From positions 124,001-188,000 of the forward strand of contig DRFO01000017.1 of the NCBI GenBank assembly GCA_011050525.1: a stretch of 64,000 nt of DNA. The letters run 5' to 3'. The translations under genes were made by a program, and so were the position numbers. Shown piece after piece: positions 37,471 to 45,706 of the stretch. Positions within the stretch are counted from its first letter, which is position 1. Each line of letters starts with the position of its first letter. Under the pieces are notes generated by a model. That model ran no database searches and was not told the DNA's origin. It saw only the letters and a program-made list of their open reading frames with translations. This DNA is from Halopseudomonas xinjiangensis (GTDB lineage: Bacteria > Pseudomonadota > Gammaproteobacteria > Pseudomonadales > Pseudomonadaceae).

Positions 37471-37722
37471 ATGCAGCCATTAAGCGCAGAAGTGGCCCTG
37501 ACCCGGGTAATAGCCTACCTCGAATTGAGCGGGCTGAACGTCACGCCCTCCGTGGAGCGTCAGGTATTGGCAGTCGTCCTTGAGGCACTGGAAACAGACG
37601 AGTCAGCTACCCTTGATACCTGTGTCAGACTGGCAAGACAGCGCTTCGACCTGCGTTCAGTGGCCATGCCTGTCATCGCTCCAGTTATCTGCAGGGGAAG
37701 CATCGGTTATGGCGATCATTGA
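37471..37722 (+). CDS. 83-residue protein between opgG and opgH
   Basis: An open frame of 83 codons starts with ATG at 37471, 13 bp after opgG, with CAGGAC before it, and overlaps the opgH start by 14 bp. Its product (MQPLSAEVALTRVIAYLEL...) is mostly helical with a Cys-containing C-terminal part and has no domain I recognise. Its place and good initiation signals argue for a real gene. Because the following OpgH is short at its N-terminus, this could alternatively be a detached N-terminal part. Not a frameshift I can prove. Confidence 0.55.
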   Translation: MQPLSAEVALTRVIAYLELSGLNVTPSVERQVLAVVLEALETDESATLDTCVRLARQRFDLRSVAMPVIAPVICRGSIGYGDH

Positions 37723-39886
37723 CGATCGCTTTTCCAACGCAGCGCAGCAGCTCGACCAGTGTTCGCCGAGGCCGCGGTGGCGGTCCACAGCCATGGCGCG
37801 CCGCTGGCTCCTGATGCTTGCGGTATTTCTGCAAACCGGCCTGGCGACAAATTTCTTTTTGTCCATCCTGCCCTATAAAGGCGGCACCTACGTCGAAATC
37901 AGCATGGCAGTTCTGTTTGCCATTCTTTTCGCGTGGATTTCGGTAGGTTTCTGGATAGGTATTCTGGGTTTCTGTTTTCGTCGAGTCGGGGGCGACAGGC
38001 ATTCACTGCTTCTCCAGCAGACTGAAGATAGCCTGCTGGCCACGCCTTTGGCTCGCACTGCCGTTGTCATGCCTATTTACCATGAGTCGGTGGAGCGCAG
38101 TCTGGGAGGGCTCAGGGCGGTTTTCCGCAGTATCGAAAGAACTGGCCATCTCGAGCACTTCGACTTTTATATCCTGTCCGATAGCCGCGATCCGGATGTC
38201 TGGCTGGAAGAGCAGCTGGTATGGGCCAGACTGTGCGATGAACTCGATGCCCACGGACGTCTTTTCTATCGCCGCCGAACGCTCAACCTGAATTACAAGA
38301 GTGGCAACATTGGCGATTTTCTTCGGCGCTGGGGCCGTAACTATCTCTACATGGTGGTGCTCGACGCAGATAGTTTGATGAGCGGCTCCACCCTGACCCG
38401 CATGGTGCAGCTGATGGAGCGCCACAGCCGGGTGGGCATTCTGCAGACCAGCCCTTCGCTGTTGAACGGGCAGTCTTTGTTCGCCCGAATACAGCAGTTC
38501 GGCAACCAGCTCTACGGCCCGCTGTTCACTACCGGTCTGGCTGCGGTTCAACTGGGTGAAGCTGCCTTCTGGGGCCACAACGCGATAATAAGAATCGACC
38601 CGTTCATGCGACACTGTGGCTTGCGCAAACTGCCCGGGCGGGGCTTGTTTCGCGGGCCGGTAATGAGCCATGACTTTGTCGAAGCGGCCTATATGGGCCG
38701 TGCCGGTCATGAGGTCTGGCTGGAGCCGGGTCTGAACCAGAGCTATGAAGAATCGCCGCCGACGCTGGTCGAGGAGCTTACCCGCGACAAGCGCTGGGCC
38801 AAGGGCAACATGCAGCATCTGTGGTTGATGTTTCGCGGACGCGGCATGCGCATGGCGCATCGCATGGCGCTGGTCAATGGCATCATGTCCTATCTCGCGT
38901 CGCCTCTGTGGCTGGCGTTTCTGGCGATGACTACCATCGAAACGGCACATATGGTGCTGTTTCCGATCAATTATTTCCCCGACTCCCACCAGCTGTTTCC
39001 CTTGTGGCCCCAATGGCAGCCACACCGCGCGCTGATTCTTATCAGCATCACCATGACGTTGCTGTTCCTCCCCAAACTGCTGGCCGTTACCGATGCACTG
39101 CTTACAAGGCGAGCAATTGCATTCGGCGGGTTTCTGCGCATGCTGATGAGCGTCCTTATCGAGATTGTAATATCCGCTCTCCTGGCGCCTATCCGGATGC
39201 TTTCACATTCGCGCTTTATCATCGAAGCCATCTTCAATCTGACGCTTCGCTGGGCAGGGCAGAACCGGGCCGGTGAGATTGGTTGGGGCAAGGCATTCGT
39301 CAATCAGGCGATGGGTACTGTTCTCGCTGTGTCCTGGTCTTCGTTCGCCTGGTGGCTTGACCCGAAATTCTTTCTCTGGTCCCTACCGGTGGCATTGCCC
39401 CTGATATTAGCTGCGCCAATCTTCGTCATTCTCAGCAAAGTGCATTTGGGCCAGACCTTGCGGCGTCGAAAGTTGTTGGTCATTCCTGAGGAGGTGTCCG
39501 GTTCTGAGCTCCTGGAAGCGATAGGCAAGGAGCCGGATTACTCGGTGGCGGGGTCGCCGTTTCCGGCCTTTGAGGAAGCCATCATCCATCCCCAGGTGAA
39601 CGCTTTACAGGTGGCGCTGGCGCGTGATCGGCGTCATGGTCCCCGTGGAGTCCATTTGCAGCAGCTATGCTTTCGATGTCTCGAAACTGGCCCTCAGGGT
39701 CTGAGCCGTAGCGAGCAAAGTCTGTTGGCCACCGATGCCGTGTCGTTGGGCTGGCTGCATCGCGAAGCCTGGGAGATGGCTCCGGGCTCCGCCTGGGGCG
39801 ATTTGATTGGCGCACGCATCAGGCTTCATCGCGTTAAAAAATCGCAGTTCCGGGCAGCTGAAAGAGTTTTGCGACATAAAGAATAA
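37709..39886 (+). CDS. opgH: Osmoregulated periplasmic glucan glucosyltransferase
   Basis: Inner-membrane GT2 enzyme that polymerises the glucan backbone from UDP-glucose. Two helices at residues 35-60 and 68-95 precede the catalytic domain with the Asp residues in LDADS and the D/RWAKGN block (DKRWAKGNMQHL), followed by six or more helices from about residue 390. Start ATG 37709, inside the preceding small frame, with AGGGGAAG before it. At 725 residues it lacks much of the cytoplasmic N-terminal extension of enterobacterial OpgH. The opgG-opgH pair makes the glucans that buffer osmotic change. Confidence 0.92.
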   Translation: MAIIDDRFSNAAQQLDQCSPRPRWRSTAMARRWLLMLAVFLQTGLATNFFLSILPYKGGTYVEISMAVLFAILFAWISVGFWIGILGFCFRRVGGDRHSLLLQQTEDSLLATPLARTAVVMPIYHESVERSLGGLRAVFRSIERTGHLEHFDFYILSDSRDPDVWLEEQLVWARLCDELDAHGRLFYRRRTLNLNYKSGNIGDFLRRWGRNYLYMVVLDADSLMSGSTLTRMVQLMERHSRVGILQTSPSLLNGQSLFARIQQFGNQLYGPLFTTGLAAVQLGEAAFWGHNAIIRIDPFMRHCGLRKLPGRGLFRGPVMSHDFVEAAYMGRAGHEVWLEPGLNQSYEESPPTLVEELTRDKRWAKGNMQHLWLMFRGRGMRMAHRMALVNGIMSYLASPLWLAFLAMTTIETAHMVLFPINYFPDSHQLFPLWPQWQPHRALILISITMTLLFLPKLLAVTDALLTRRAIAFGGFLRMLMSVLIEIVISALLAPIRMLSHSRFIIEAIFNLTLRWAGQNRAGEIGWGKAFVNQAMGTVLAVSWSSFAWWLDPKFFLWSLPVALPLILAAPIFVILSKVHLGQTLRRRKLLVIPEEVSGSELLEAIGKEPDYSVAGSPFPAFEEAIIHPQVNALQVALARDRRHGPRGVHLQQLCFRCLETGPQGLSRSEQSLLATDAVSLGWLHREAWEMAPGSAWGDLIGARIRLHRVKKSQFRAAERVLRHKE

Positions 39887-40012
39887 ATTTTTTACGAAAT
39901 GTGATGTCCAACCAAACAGCGGGCCAATCTGGCTGAGGAATAAGCAAGAGCGCCCGCTGGTTGGATCGCGCAATTTGCGTTCCTGCTAACAATTCACATT
40001 GAGGGTACCTGC

Positions 40013-40087
40013 ATGAACAACATCGTTTATATCGTCGGCGCAGTCGTAATTGTTCTCGCTATTCTGTCTTTCCTAGGATTTCGTTAA
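40013..40087 (+). CDS. 24-residue single-helix membrane peptide
   Basis: A 25-codon frame encodes MNNIVYIVGAVVIVLAILSF and four further residues (LGFR): a single hydrophobic helix with a short Met-Asn-Asn start and a C-terminal Arg. Peptides of this exact design are widespread in Proteobacteria. A GAGG lies eight bases before the ATG. It lies 126 bp after opgH, in a gap that also holds an imperfect stem-loop (39908-39964). Too short for standard gene callers; function unknown. Confidence 0.65.
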   Translation: MNNIVYIVGAVVIVLAILSFLGFR

Positions 40088-40237
40088 TTCCCCTGACGAA
40101 GGCGTGTCGTTATCAGCGCCTCGATAGCGGTCGCGCCGTGTTCCCACGGCGCCGTCCGTTTATCCGCTTCGTCATCCCCGCTTAAAAAATTCCATAGTAA
40201 TTCATAGTAAGGACGCGACGGCGAGATAAGAACTATC

Positions 40238-41110
40238 TCAGTGGCCGGGATTCTGAGCGCTGCCACGATTCTGCTGCGGGGTTCCTTTGCTAATGCCGGA
40301 TGAATCGCCAGCTAGCGGCTTGGCTTTATTAGCGGATGGCGTGACGTCTTCGGGCTTGGGGGCTTTGGGCATGGCCCCGCCAGAATTGTCTGCTCCTGGG
40401 ACCTCCGCATCCCTATCGGAAATACTGGGGATGCTTGGCGTTACCGGGCTATTGGGCACACTTGAGGTGCCGGAATCATTCGAGGTGACGGACGGAGCGG
40501 ACTTGCCAGAGTCCACTGACGTATCTGCTGTGCTCGGCTTGTAGCTGGCGCTCGCTGTACCGTTTGCTGCACCGTCACTGTTGGGACGAAGCGGACCTTC
40601 GTTCAGCTGGGTCTTCAGTTTGTGGGCCATAGTCAGATGCTGCTGGAGCTTCGGCAGCGTCTTGCGCGCAAAGCTGCTTACTTCGAAGTCGTCCAGTTGG
40701 GTTGCCTGGCGGAAGAGGGTGATGCTCTGCTCATGCGCATGAACTTGCTGATCAGCATACGCCGAGTCAAATGACTTTTCCTCGCGTAGCTTGAGCAGCA
40801 TGTCCTTGGCCTTGCTGGTCAGCTCAGCTTCGCTATCCATTTCGTAACCCTTGTTACGGGCCAGCTGTCGTAGTTCGATATTTACCGCGGTATGGTCATC
40901 TATCATTTCGTAGGCAAACGCTTTCAACTCCACCGAAGAGGACTTTTCCAGCGCAAGTTTACCGGCCTCTACTTCCGAGACGCCTTTAGCGGCTGCCGCA
41001 TCAATGAATCGTGCCGGTGCAATGCCCTTTTCCTCGATCATTTTGCGAAAAACGGCTGCTGCTCCAATTGTCACGATGCCCATGGTCAACAGTTGTAATG
41101 CTTTCATCAT
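40238..41110 (-). CDS. DUF4142 protein with long Ser/Pro-rich tail
   Basis: 290-residue protein. After a hydrophobic N-terminal segment (ALQLLTMGIVTIGAAAVF) comes a ferritin-like DUF4142 domain (about residues 30-175) with the ELKAFAYEMIDDH signature and evenly spaced helices, then a C-terminal tail of about 115 residues rich in Ser, Pro, Thr and Gly (KPSTADTSVDSGKSAPSV). The start at 41110 is chosen because GGCAGGTA sits in front of it; upstream starts have no ribosome site. The DUF4142 role is unknown; stress connection is suggested by the surroundings. Confidence 0.8.
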   Translation of the reverse strand: MMKALQLLTMGIVTIGAAAVFRKMIEEKGIAPARFIDAAAAKGVSEVEAGKLALEKSSSVELKAFAYEMIDDHTAVNIELRQLARNKGYEMDSEAELTSKAKDMLLKLREEKSFDSAYADQQVHAHEQSITLFRQATQLDDFEVSSFARKTLPKLQQHLTMAHKLKTQLNEGPLRPNSDGAANGTASASYKPSTADTSVDSGKSAPSVTSNDSGTSSVPNSPVTPSIPSISDRDAEVPGADNSGGAMPKAPKPEDVTPSANKAKPLAGDSSGISKGTPQQNRGSAQNPGH

Positions 41111-41141
41111 CTTACCTGCCATCAATTGAAACGGATCGGAA

Positions 41142-41519
41142 TTACGAAGCTTTCTTCAGCGCCTGAACCAACTCGCCCTTTCGCATGGTCGAGCGTCCAG
41201 ATATATTTTTCGATTTGGCCTTTTGCAGTAGTTCCTGCTTGGTTTCCGATTCGAGGGAGCGATCCTTCCTCGGCTCGCCGCGTTTTGTCGCAACGGCCCT
41301 GCGGGCCGACCCTTTGGTGTCTTTGCGCTTTTGTTCAGGAGCCTTTTTCTGCCCTGAGCCACCTGAGCGCTCACCACCTCCGGATTGCTTGTTTACAGTG
41401 GCCCAGGCGCGGGCTTCGGCTTCTTTTTCGGACACGCCCTTTTCTTCGTAGCTGGACTCGATATGCTCGGCTTTACGTTGTTGTTTCTCGGTATATTTGT
41501 CTTTACTTCCGCGTGGCAT
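41142..41519 (-). CDS. Rho N-terminal-domain-like stress protein
   Basis: 125-residue basic protein. It starts MPRGSKDKYTEKQQRKAEHI, continues through a Ser/Gly/Lys-rich middle, and ends in a SAP/Rho_N-like helix-extended-helix (ETKQELLQKAKSKNISGRST, MRKGELVQALKK). Pseudomonas relatives are labelled plasmid-stabilisation or Rho-N proteins. The DNA/RNA binding is inferred from the domain and charge. An AAGGAG precedes the ATG at 41519. It lies just 31 bp from the DUF4142 gene, probably in one operon. Confidence 0.8.
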   Translation of the reverse strand: MPRGSKDKYTEKQQRKAEHIESSYEEKGVSEKEAEARAWATVNKQSGGGERSGGSGQKKAPEQKRKDTKGSARRAVATKRGEPRKDRSLESETKQELLQKAKSKNISGRSTMRKGELVQALKKAS

Positions 41520-41698
41520 GGGAGACTCCTTACCTTGCAGTGAATGTTGCTGGTTGCTCATTGAGACTTGTGGTTATGAGGCGAGTTCAGCAAGTGTGGA
41601 TGAACGGTCCAGGGGCGATAACTGAAGAATTTATTTGTTGAACTCAATACAGGGTTCGATTGACTTACTCTTTAAAGAGCTAACAAAGGAAGCGAGTT

Positions 41699-41923
41699 AT
41701 GGAACCGGGCATCGTGATGGGTATTGTGGCGGCAGTGATCATTTTTTTTATCGATCTATGGCTGGTGGCCAATATCTTCAAAAGCGACAAGCCGCAGCAG
41801 ACCAAACTTGGGTGGGCTGCGGTCATATTTTTATTGCCGATAATAGGCTGGATAATTTGGGCCAAGTTCGGACCCAGAGGTATGGCCAAGGGGCCTACAT
41901 CACCGGAACACTCAAAGGGCTGA
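41699..41923 (+). CDS. PLDc_N-domain small membrane protein
   Basis: 74-residue protein with two membrane helices (MGIVAAVIIFFIDLWLVANI and AAVIFLLPIIGWIIWAKFGP). The second, ending PIIGWIIWAKFGPR, is the phospholipase D N-terminal-like (PLDc_N) motif found in many small membrane proteins. No catalytic domain is present. AAGGAAG precedes the ATG at 41699. It is divergent from the Rho_N-like gene across a 179-bp gap. Confidence 0.8.
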   Translation: MEPGIVMGIVAAVIIFFIDLWLVANIFKSDKPQQTKLGWAAVIFLLPIIGWIIWAKFGPRGMAKGPTSPEHSKG

Positions 41924-41940
41924 CAACGGGGCGCTGCCCG

Positions 41941-42213
41941 CTAGCCTGCGTTCCGCTGAGGGCAGGGGGGTGCCCTGTTCATGTTGATCGCCGCTTCTAT
42001 TTCTTCGATCAGGCTGCAACCCAGGTTGTATAACGACTGGGCGTCACGGTATTCGTCACGATTGATCCCGACCACGGTGAAATCCTCGCAGCGGTAGGTA
42101 AACTGGATCGTCAAAGTGCTATCGGCTTCTATTACGCATGTGCTGCGCGCAGACTTGGTGCAAGAGTTCAAGATAGTTTCCATGTCCTCAACCCTCAGCG
42201 AAGACTTTTTCAT
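41941..42213 (-). CDS. DUF1652-like protein
   Basis: 90-residue protein. The sequence around SCTKSARSTCVIEADSTLTI and VVGINRDEYRDAQSLYNLGC matches the layout of the Pseudomonas DUF1652 family, in which a short beta-meander precedes a helix. Start ATG 42213 (MKKSSLRVEDMET) is chosen over an ATG 12 codons upstream. Function unknown. It converges with the PLDc_N gene. Confidence 0.6.
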   Translation of the reverse strand: MKKSSLRVEDMETILNSCTKSARSTCVIEADSTLTIQFTYRCEDFTVVGINRDEYRDAQSLYNLGCSLIEEIEAAINMNRAPPCPQRNAG

Positions 42214-42573
42214 GCACTGTCCTACCGTAATTATAGGTGTGATATCCAAATGCTAGCAGTGATCCTGCAAGGCAGGACGATGTTAGTTAAAATCTATTGA
42301 GCTGGTCCCGCCATTGACTTGACTCAGTGTTGTTCTTTTATCCATTTACTTCATAGCAGCCGCTTGCTTGTTAATCAAGCGATGAATGGGTGGGTTTATA
42401 CTTAGTTTAAGATGATGCCATTATAATGGCCCATATAAATCAAAATGAAATTATAGGCTTTTGTCGCTCTTTGCCCCATTTGTGCTTTATGTTTACTTCC
42501 AATAGCAATTTTAATTTTTGAACGTAAAGCCGGAATTCCAACGTGCTGAACTTCCGGCTAAGTGATTGGAAAA
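42214..42573. other. AT-rich gene-free interval
   Basis: No gene seen. The stretch is clearly AT-richer than its neighbours and holds a 14-bp perfect palindrome (42417-42430, GCCATTATAATGGC), a smaller inverted pair GCTTG/CAAGC (42366-42380) and, at its right end, a stem-loop belonging to the next gene. Recent insertion or a regulatory region are both possible. Confidence 0.6.
42528..42559 (-). terminator. Stem-loop after the 70-residue protein gene
   Basis: AGCCGGAA (42528-42535) pairs with TTCCGGCT (42552-42559) around a 16-nt loop. Read on the minus strand it follows the stop of the gene at 42574; the T tract is only TTTA. Confidence 0.4.
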
Positions 42574-42786
42574 TCAGAGCTTGTTATGTCCTGGGGTAGT
42601 GTTATGTTCCTTGGGATGTTGCATTTCCTGAACTTGGATGTCAGTAATCTTGCCAGATGCATGTTGGGCTTCGATTATCGAACGTGCCTGCTCCACGGTC
42701 AGGGTGTCGTTTTCTGACGTTACTTCACTGGTCTGTGGCTGGTTGTCGAGAATAAAGCTGACGAGAAAGAGATTGTTGTTGGCCAT
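42574..42786 (-). CDS. Uncharacterised 70-residue protein
   Basis: Small protein starting MANNNLFLVSFILDNQPQTSEV and ending in a His/Pro-containing tail (HPKEHNTTPGHNKL). It is mostly polar with a beta-strand-like N-terminus. I do not recognise a family. The CGGAG before the ATG is a good ribosome site, which supports a real gene in a run of other small stress genes. Confidence 0.6.
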   Translation of the reverse strand: MANNNLFLVSFILDNQPQTSEVTSENDTLTVEQARSIIEAQHASGKITDIQVQEMQHPKEHNTTPGHNKL

Positions 42787-42939
42787 GATAACTCCGGTTT
42801 TGGGGGCGGTTTTTATGTAGACAACCCCGCGTGGCCGGATAGTTCCTGCGAACGGCCCTGACCGACAAAACTCCTCGCCTGGAACAATGTCCCACTAACA
42901 GCACGTGATTTTTAAAGTGTCGGCATAAGGAACAAACCA

Positions 42940-43428
42940 TTGACTGTCTGGCAAACCATCGTCAACACCTTCGCTAGCGAATTCTCCGATCTGAGCGACA
43001 TCGAAAACGCCACGCGAGTAACTATTCGGCTGATCCTGGCTACGGTATTGGGCGGCATACTGGGCTGGGAACGGGAACACCAGGGCAAGGCCGCAGGCAT
43101 TCGAACGCACATGCTGGTTTGTCTGGGGGCGGTTCTTTTTGTGGTGGCGGCGGATCGCAGCGGCGCCATGGACGATGCGTTAAGCCGGGTAGTTCAGGGC
43201 GTCATCGCGGGAGTGGGGTTTCTGTGTGCCGGGACCATCATCAAAACGGACAGTCAACAGGATGTAAGGGGGCTGACCACTGCGGCTGGCATCTGGTTTA
43301 CCGCCGCTATCGGTGTGGCGCTGGGCCTCGGGAACGAAACCACCGCAATTGTCAGTACCTTGCTCGCGCTGCTGGTGCTCCACGTGGTACCCCTGGTATT
43401 TCCCAAATCGCATGAGCAGGAGCAGTGA
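42940..43428 (+). CDS. MgtC/SapB family membrane protein
   Basis: 162-residue inner-membrane protein with four helices (RLILATVLGGILGWERE, MLVCLGAVLFVVAADRSG, VVQGVIAGVGFLCAGTII, GIWFTAAIGVALGLG and the last VVSTLLALLVLHVV) and the MgtC core GFLCAGTI and TTAAGIW. Family members modulate ATP synthase and magnesium balance, notably under low Mg2+ or stress. The start is TTG at 42940 with AAGG nine bases upstream; no ATG is available nearby. Upstream 42787-42939 shows no clear promoter. Confidence 0.88.
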   Translation: MTVWQTIVNTFASEFSDLSDIENATRVTIRLILATVLGGILGWEREHQGKAAGIRTHMLVCLGAVLFVVAADRSGAMDDALSRVVQGVIAGVGFLCAGTIIKTDSQQDVRGLTTAAGIWFTAAIGVALGLGNETTAIVSTLLALLVLHVVPLVFPKSHEQEQ

Positions 43429-43528
43429 TGGCTGGGCTGTAAGTTCTGTCAGGGTCTAGGGCGATGGTTTGAAACTTTCCACTGGCGCCCAGTGTCATCC
43501 GAAGGACATGTCCAACTGGGTGAACGCA

Positions 43529-44407
43529 ATGGCACGAGCAATCTGGAAAGGCGCTATCAGTTTCGGTCTGGTGCATATACCCGTTGCGCTGGTGTCCGCG
43601 ACTTCTTCCACCGGTATCAATTTTGATTGGCTGGACAAGCGCAGCATGGACCCGGTGGGCTACAAGCGCGTAAACAAGGTCAATGGCAAGGAAGTCACCA
43701 GCGAAAACATCGTCAAGGGCGTGGAATATCAGAAGGGCGAGTACGTGGTCATCAGCGAGGAAGAGATCCGCTCTGCGCACCCCGAGGCGACCCAGACTAT
43801 CGATATCTTTTCCTTTGTGGATGCGCCCGAGATCCCGCTACCGCATTTTGAAAAACCGTACTACCTTAGCCCGGACAAGCGCGGCGAAAAGGTTTACGCG
43901 CTGCTGCGTGAAGCGTTGATCAAGACCAACAAGGTTGCTTTGGCCAACGTGGTTATACGTACCAAGCAGCGCCTGGCCGCGTTAATGCCCTTGGACGATT
44001 CGCTGATGCTGGTCTTGTTGCGCTGGCCGGCGGAGGTTCGGGGACTGGAAACCCTGGAGCTCAGTTCAGCCGTCAGCGAAGCGAAGCTTTCCAAGAAAGA
44101 GCTGGATATGGCCACTCGGCTGATCGAGGACATGAGCAGCGAATGGGAGCCGCAAGAATACCGCGCTACCTTCGAGGACCAGATCATGGCTCTGGTGGAG
44201 GAGAAGGCCAGCCAAGGCAAGATCGAGTCGGTGGTCAAAGAGGAAGCTGGCGAAGAGCGTCGCAGTGCCGACGTTACCGATCTGACCGAGTTGTTGAAGC
44301 GCAGCCTGGGGGGCAAGGGCAAGGGCGCGGCAGCCAAAGGTTCCGGCAAGAAGTCAGACCCCGATAACGAAGCATCACCACCGCGCAAGAAAGCTTCTCG
44401 CGGTTAA
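43529..44407 (+). CDS. ku: Ku protein (non-homologous end joining)
   Basis: 292-residue bacterial Ku, which forms a homodimer around DNA ends and recruits LigD. The Ku core starts MARAIWKGAISFGLVHIPVALVSAT and contains the conserved VDAPEIPLPHFEKPYYLSPDKR. The C-terminal tail from residue 255 is Lys/Gly-rich and basic, as in other Ku proteins. Start ATG 43529 opens the conserved MARAIWKG; an ATG seven codons upstream is possible. No ligD is in the window. It lies in the stress block, as in P. aeruginosa, where Ku sits near glgE. Confidence 0.93.
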   Translation: MARAIWKGAISFGLVHIPVALVSATSSTGINFDWLDKRSMDPVGYKRVNKVNGKEVTSENIVKGVEYQKGEYVVISEEEIRSAHPEATQTIDIFSFVDAPEIPLPHFEKPYYLSPDKRGEKVYALLREALIKTNKVALANVVIRTKQRLAALMPLDDSLMLVLLRWPAEVRGLETLELSSAVSEAKLSKKELDMATRLIEDMSSEWEPQEYRATFEDQIMALVEEKASQGKIESVVKEEAGEERRSADVTDLTELLKRSLGGKGKGAAAKGSGKKSDPDNEASPPRKKASRG

Positions 44408-44779
44408 CGCCCAGGTGCCTTGGCCACCCGGGCAGGTATCAACACAATGATCTAGCTGGTGCTTGGTTCTCCACAACCACCAGCTCCGGTTGTTTCCATA
44501 ACTGGCGAGTATCAGCTCGATATCCAGGCTTGGCGGAGACGTTGATGATCAAGCTGGTGCTTGACCCTCCCAGGAAAACCAGCTCGGGTTTTTCTGAAGC
44601 GCCAGCTCGGTACCCGGGCTTGGGCAAGGATGCTGAAACCTGTTGTCCGGCGGCTTATAACGCTCTGCTCCCCAGTTGTTCCCCGCTCGACACTTCTTCT
44701 CGATTCTCTGGAACCAATGTTTCAGCTGCTCTGTCCGAACTAACAGACAGACCATTCTCATCTCTGCATCGGAGGCCAT
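44408..44779. other. Gene-free interval between ku and the SDR gene
   Basis: No gene is supported. The first half is two diverged copies of a hairpin-forming repeat (listed separately); the last part leads into the SDR gene, with CGGAGG before its ATG and no clear promoter. Confidence 0.65.
44447..44623 (+). repeat. Tandem pair of a ~85-bp hairpin-forming repeat
   Basis: Copy 1 (44447-44533) and copy 2 (44545-44623) share ATGATC-AGCTGGTGCTTG at the start, ACCAGCTC in the middle and CAGCTCG-GGCTTGG at the end. In each, AGCTGGT and ACCAGCT are inverted and can pair. Copies differ by substitutions and small indels. Confidence 0.75.
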
Positions 44780-45634
44780 ATGTCAGAGCAGACGCTTCCC
44801 CCGCAACATCAGGATCACCGCCCCGGCAAAGAGGGCGAAATGCACCCCGAGCCAGTCTACTTTTCCGACTCCTACAAGCCCGCCGGCAAGCTGCAGGGCA
44901 AGGTGGCCATTATTACCGGCGCGGACAGCGGAATTGGCCGGGCGGTAGCTATTCATTACGCCAAGGAAGGGGCAAATGTGGTGATGATGTATCTTGAGGA
45001 GCACCAGGATGCCGAACTCACCAGGAGCGAAATTGAAAAGGCCGGCCGTGAAGTTCTGGTGTTCTCTGGCGATGCCGCTGACAAAAGCCTGTGTACCAAA
45101 GTCATCGACGAGACCATGGCCAAGTGGGGTCGCATCGATGTGCTGGTGAACAATGCAGGGGAGCAGCACCCCAGGAAAAATCTCGAGGACATCCCCGAGG
45201 AACAGTGGGAAAAGACCTTTCGCACCAATATCTTTGCAATGTTTCAGCTTACCAAGGCGGCGCTTCCCCACATGCAGTCCGGGGCCAGCATTATCAACAC
45301 CACCTCGGTGACCGCCTACAAGGGTAGCCCCATGCTGCTGGACTATTCGGCAACCAAGGGAGCCATCACCGCTTTCACTCGATCATTATCAATGAATATC
45401 GCGCCACGGGGCATTCGCGTCAACGCGGTGGCTCCAGGACCGATCTGGACGCCCCTGATTCCGTCGACGTTCGATGAAGAAGACGTGGAAAAATTTGGCT
45501 CCAACACTCCCATGAAACGCCCCGGCCAACCTGCAGAGCTTGCCCCTTCGTATGTCTACCTCGCCTGTGAGGATTCCAGTTACGTGAGCGGCCAGGTTCT
45601 GCATGTCAACGGCGGTACCGTCGTCAACGGGTAA
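44780..45634 (+). CDS. Short-chain dehydrogenase/reductase
   Basis: 284-residue classical SDR with an N-terminal extension. The NAD(P) motif TGADSGIG is at residues 46-53, NNAG in the middle, and the catalytic Tyr189 and Lys193 in DYSATKG; the C-terminal SGQVLHVNGGTVVNG closes the fold. Proteins with the same N-terminal PGKEGEM..P extension (YhdF/YghA-like) occur in stress operons of Pseudomonas. Substrate is unknown. It is separated from glgE by 72 bp on the same strand. Confidence 0.92.
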   Translation: MSEQTLPPQHQDHRPGKEGEMHPEPVYFSDSYKPAGKLQGKVAIITGADSGIGRAVAIHYAKEGANVVMMYLEEHQDAELTRSEIEKAGREVLVFSGDAADKSLCTKVIDETMAKWGRIDVLVNNAGEQHPRKNLEDIPEEQWEKTFRTNIFAMFQLTKAALPHMQSGASIINTTSVTAYKGSPMLLDYSATKGAITAFTRSLSMNIAPRGIRVNAVAPGPIWTPLIPSTFDEEDVEKFGSNTPMKRPGQPAELAPSYVYLACEDSSYVSGQVLHVNGGTVVNG

Positions 45635-45706
45635 CCGGTATCCGACGCAGCCAACCATCCCTACAGTCGCGCCCGGTCAGATGCCGGGCATCAGGAGCTT
45701 GCACAG

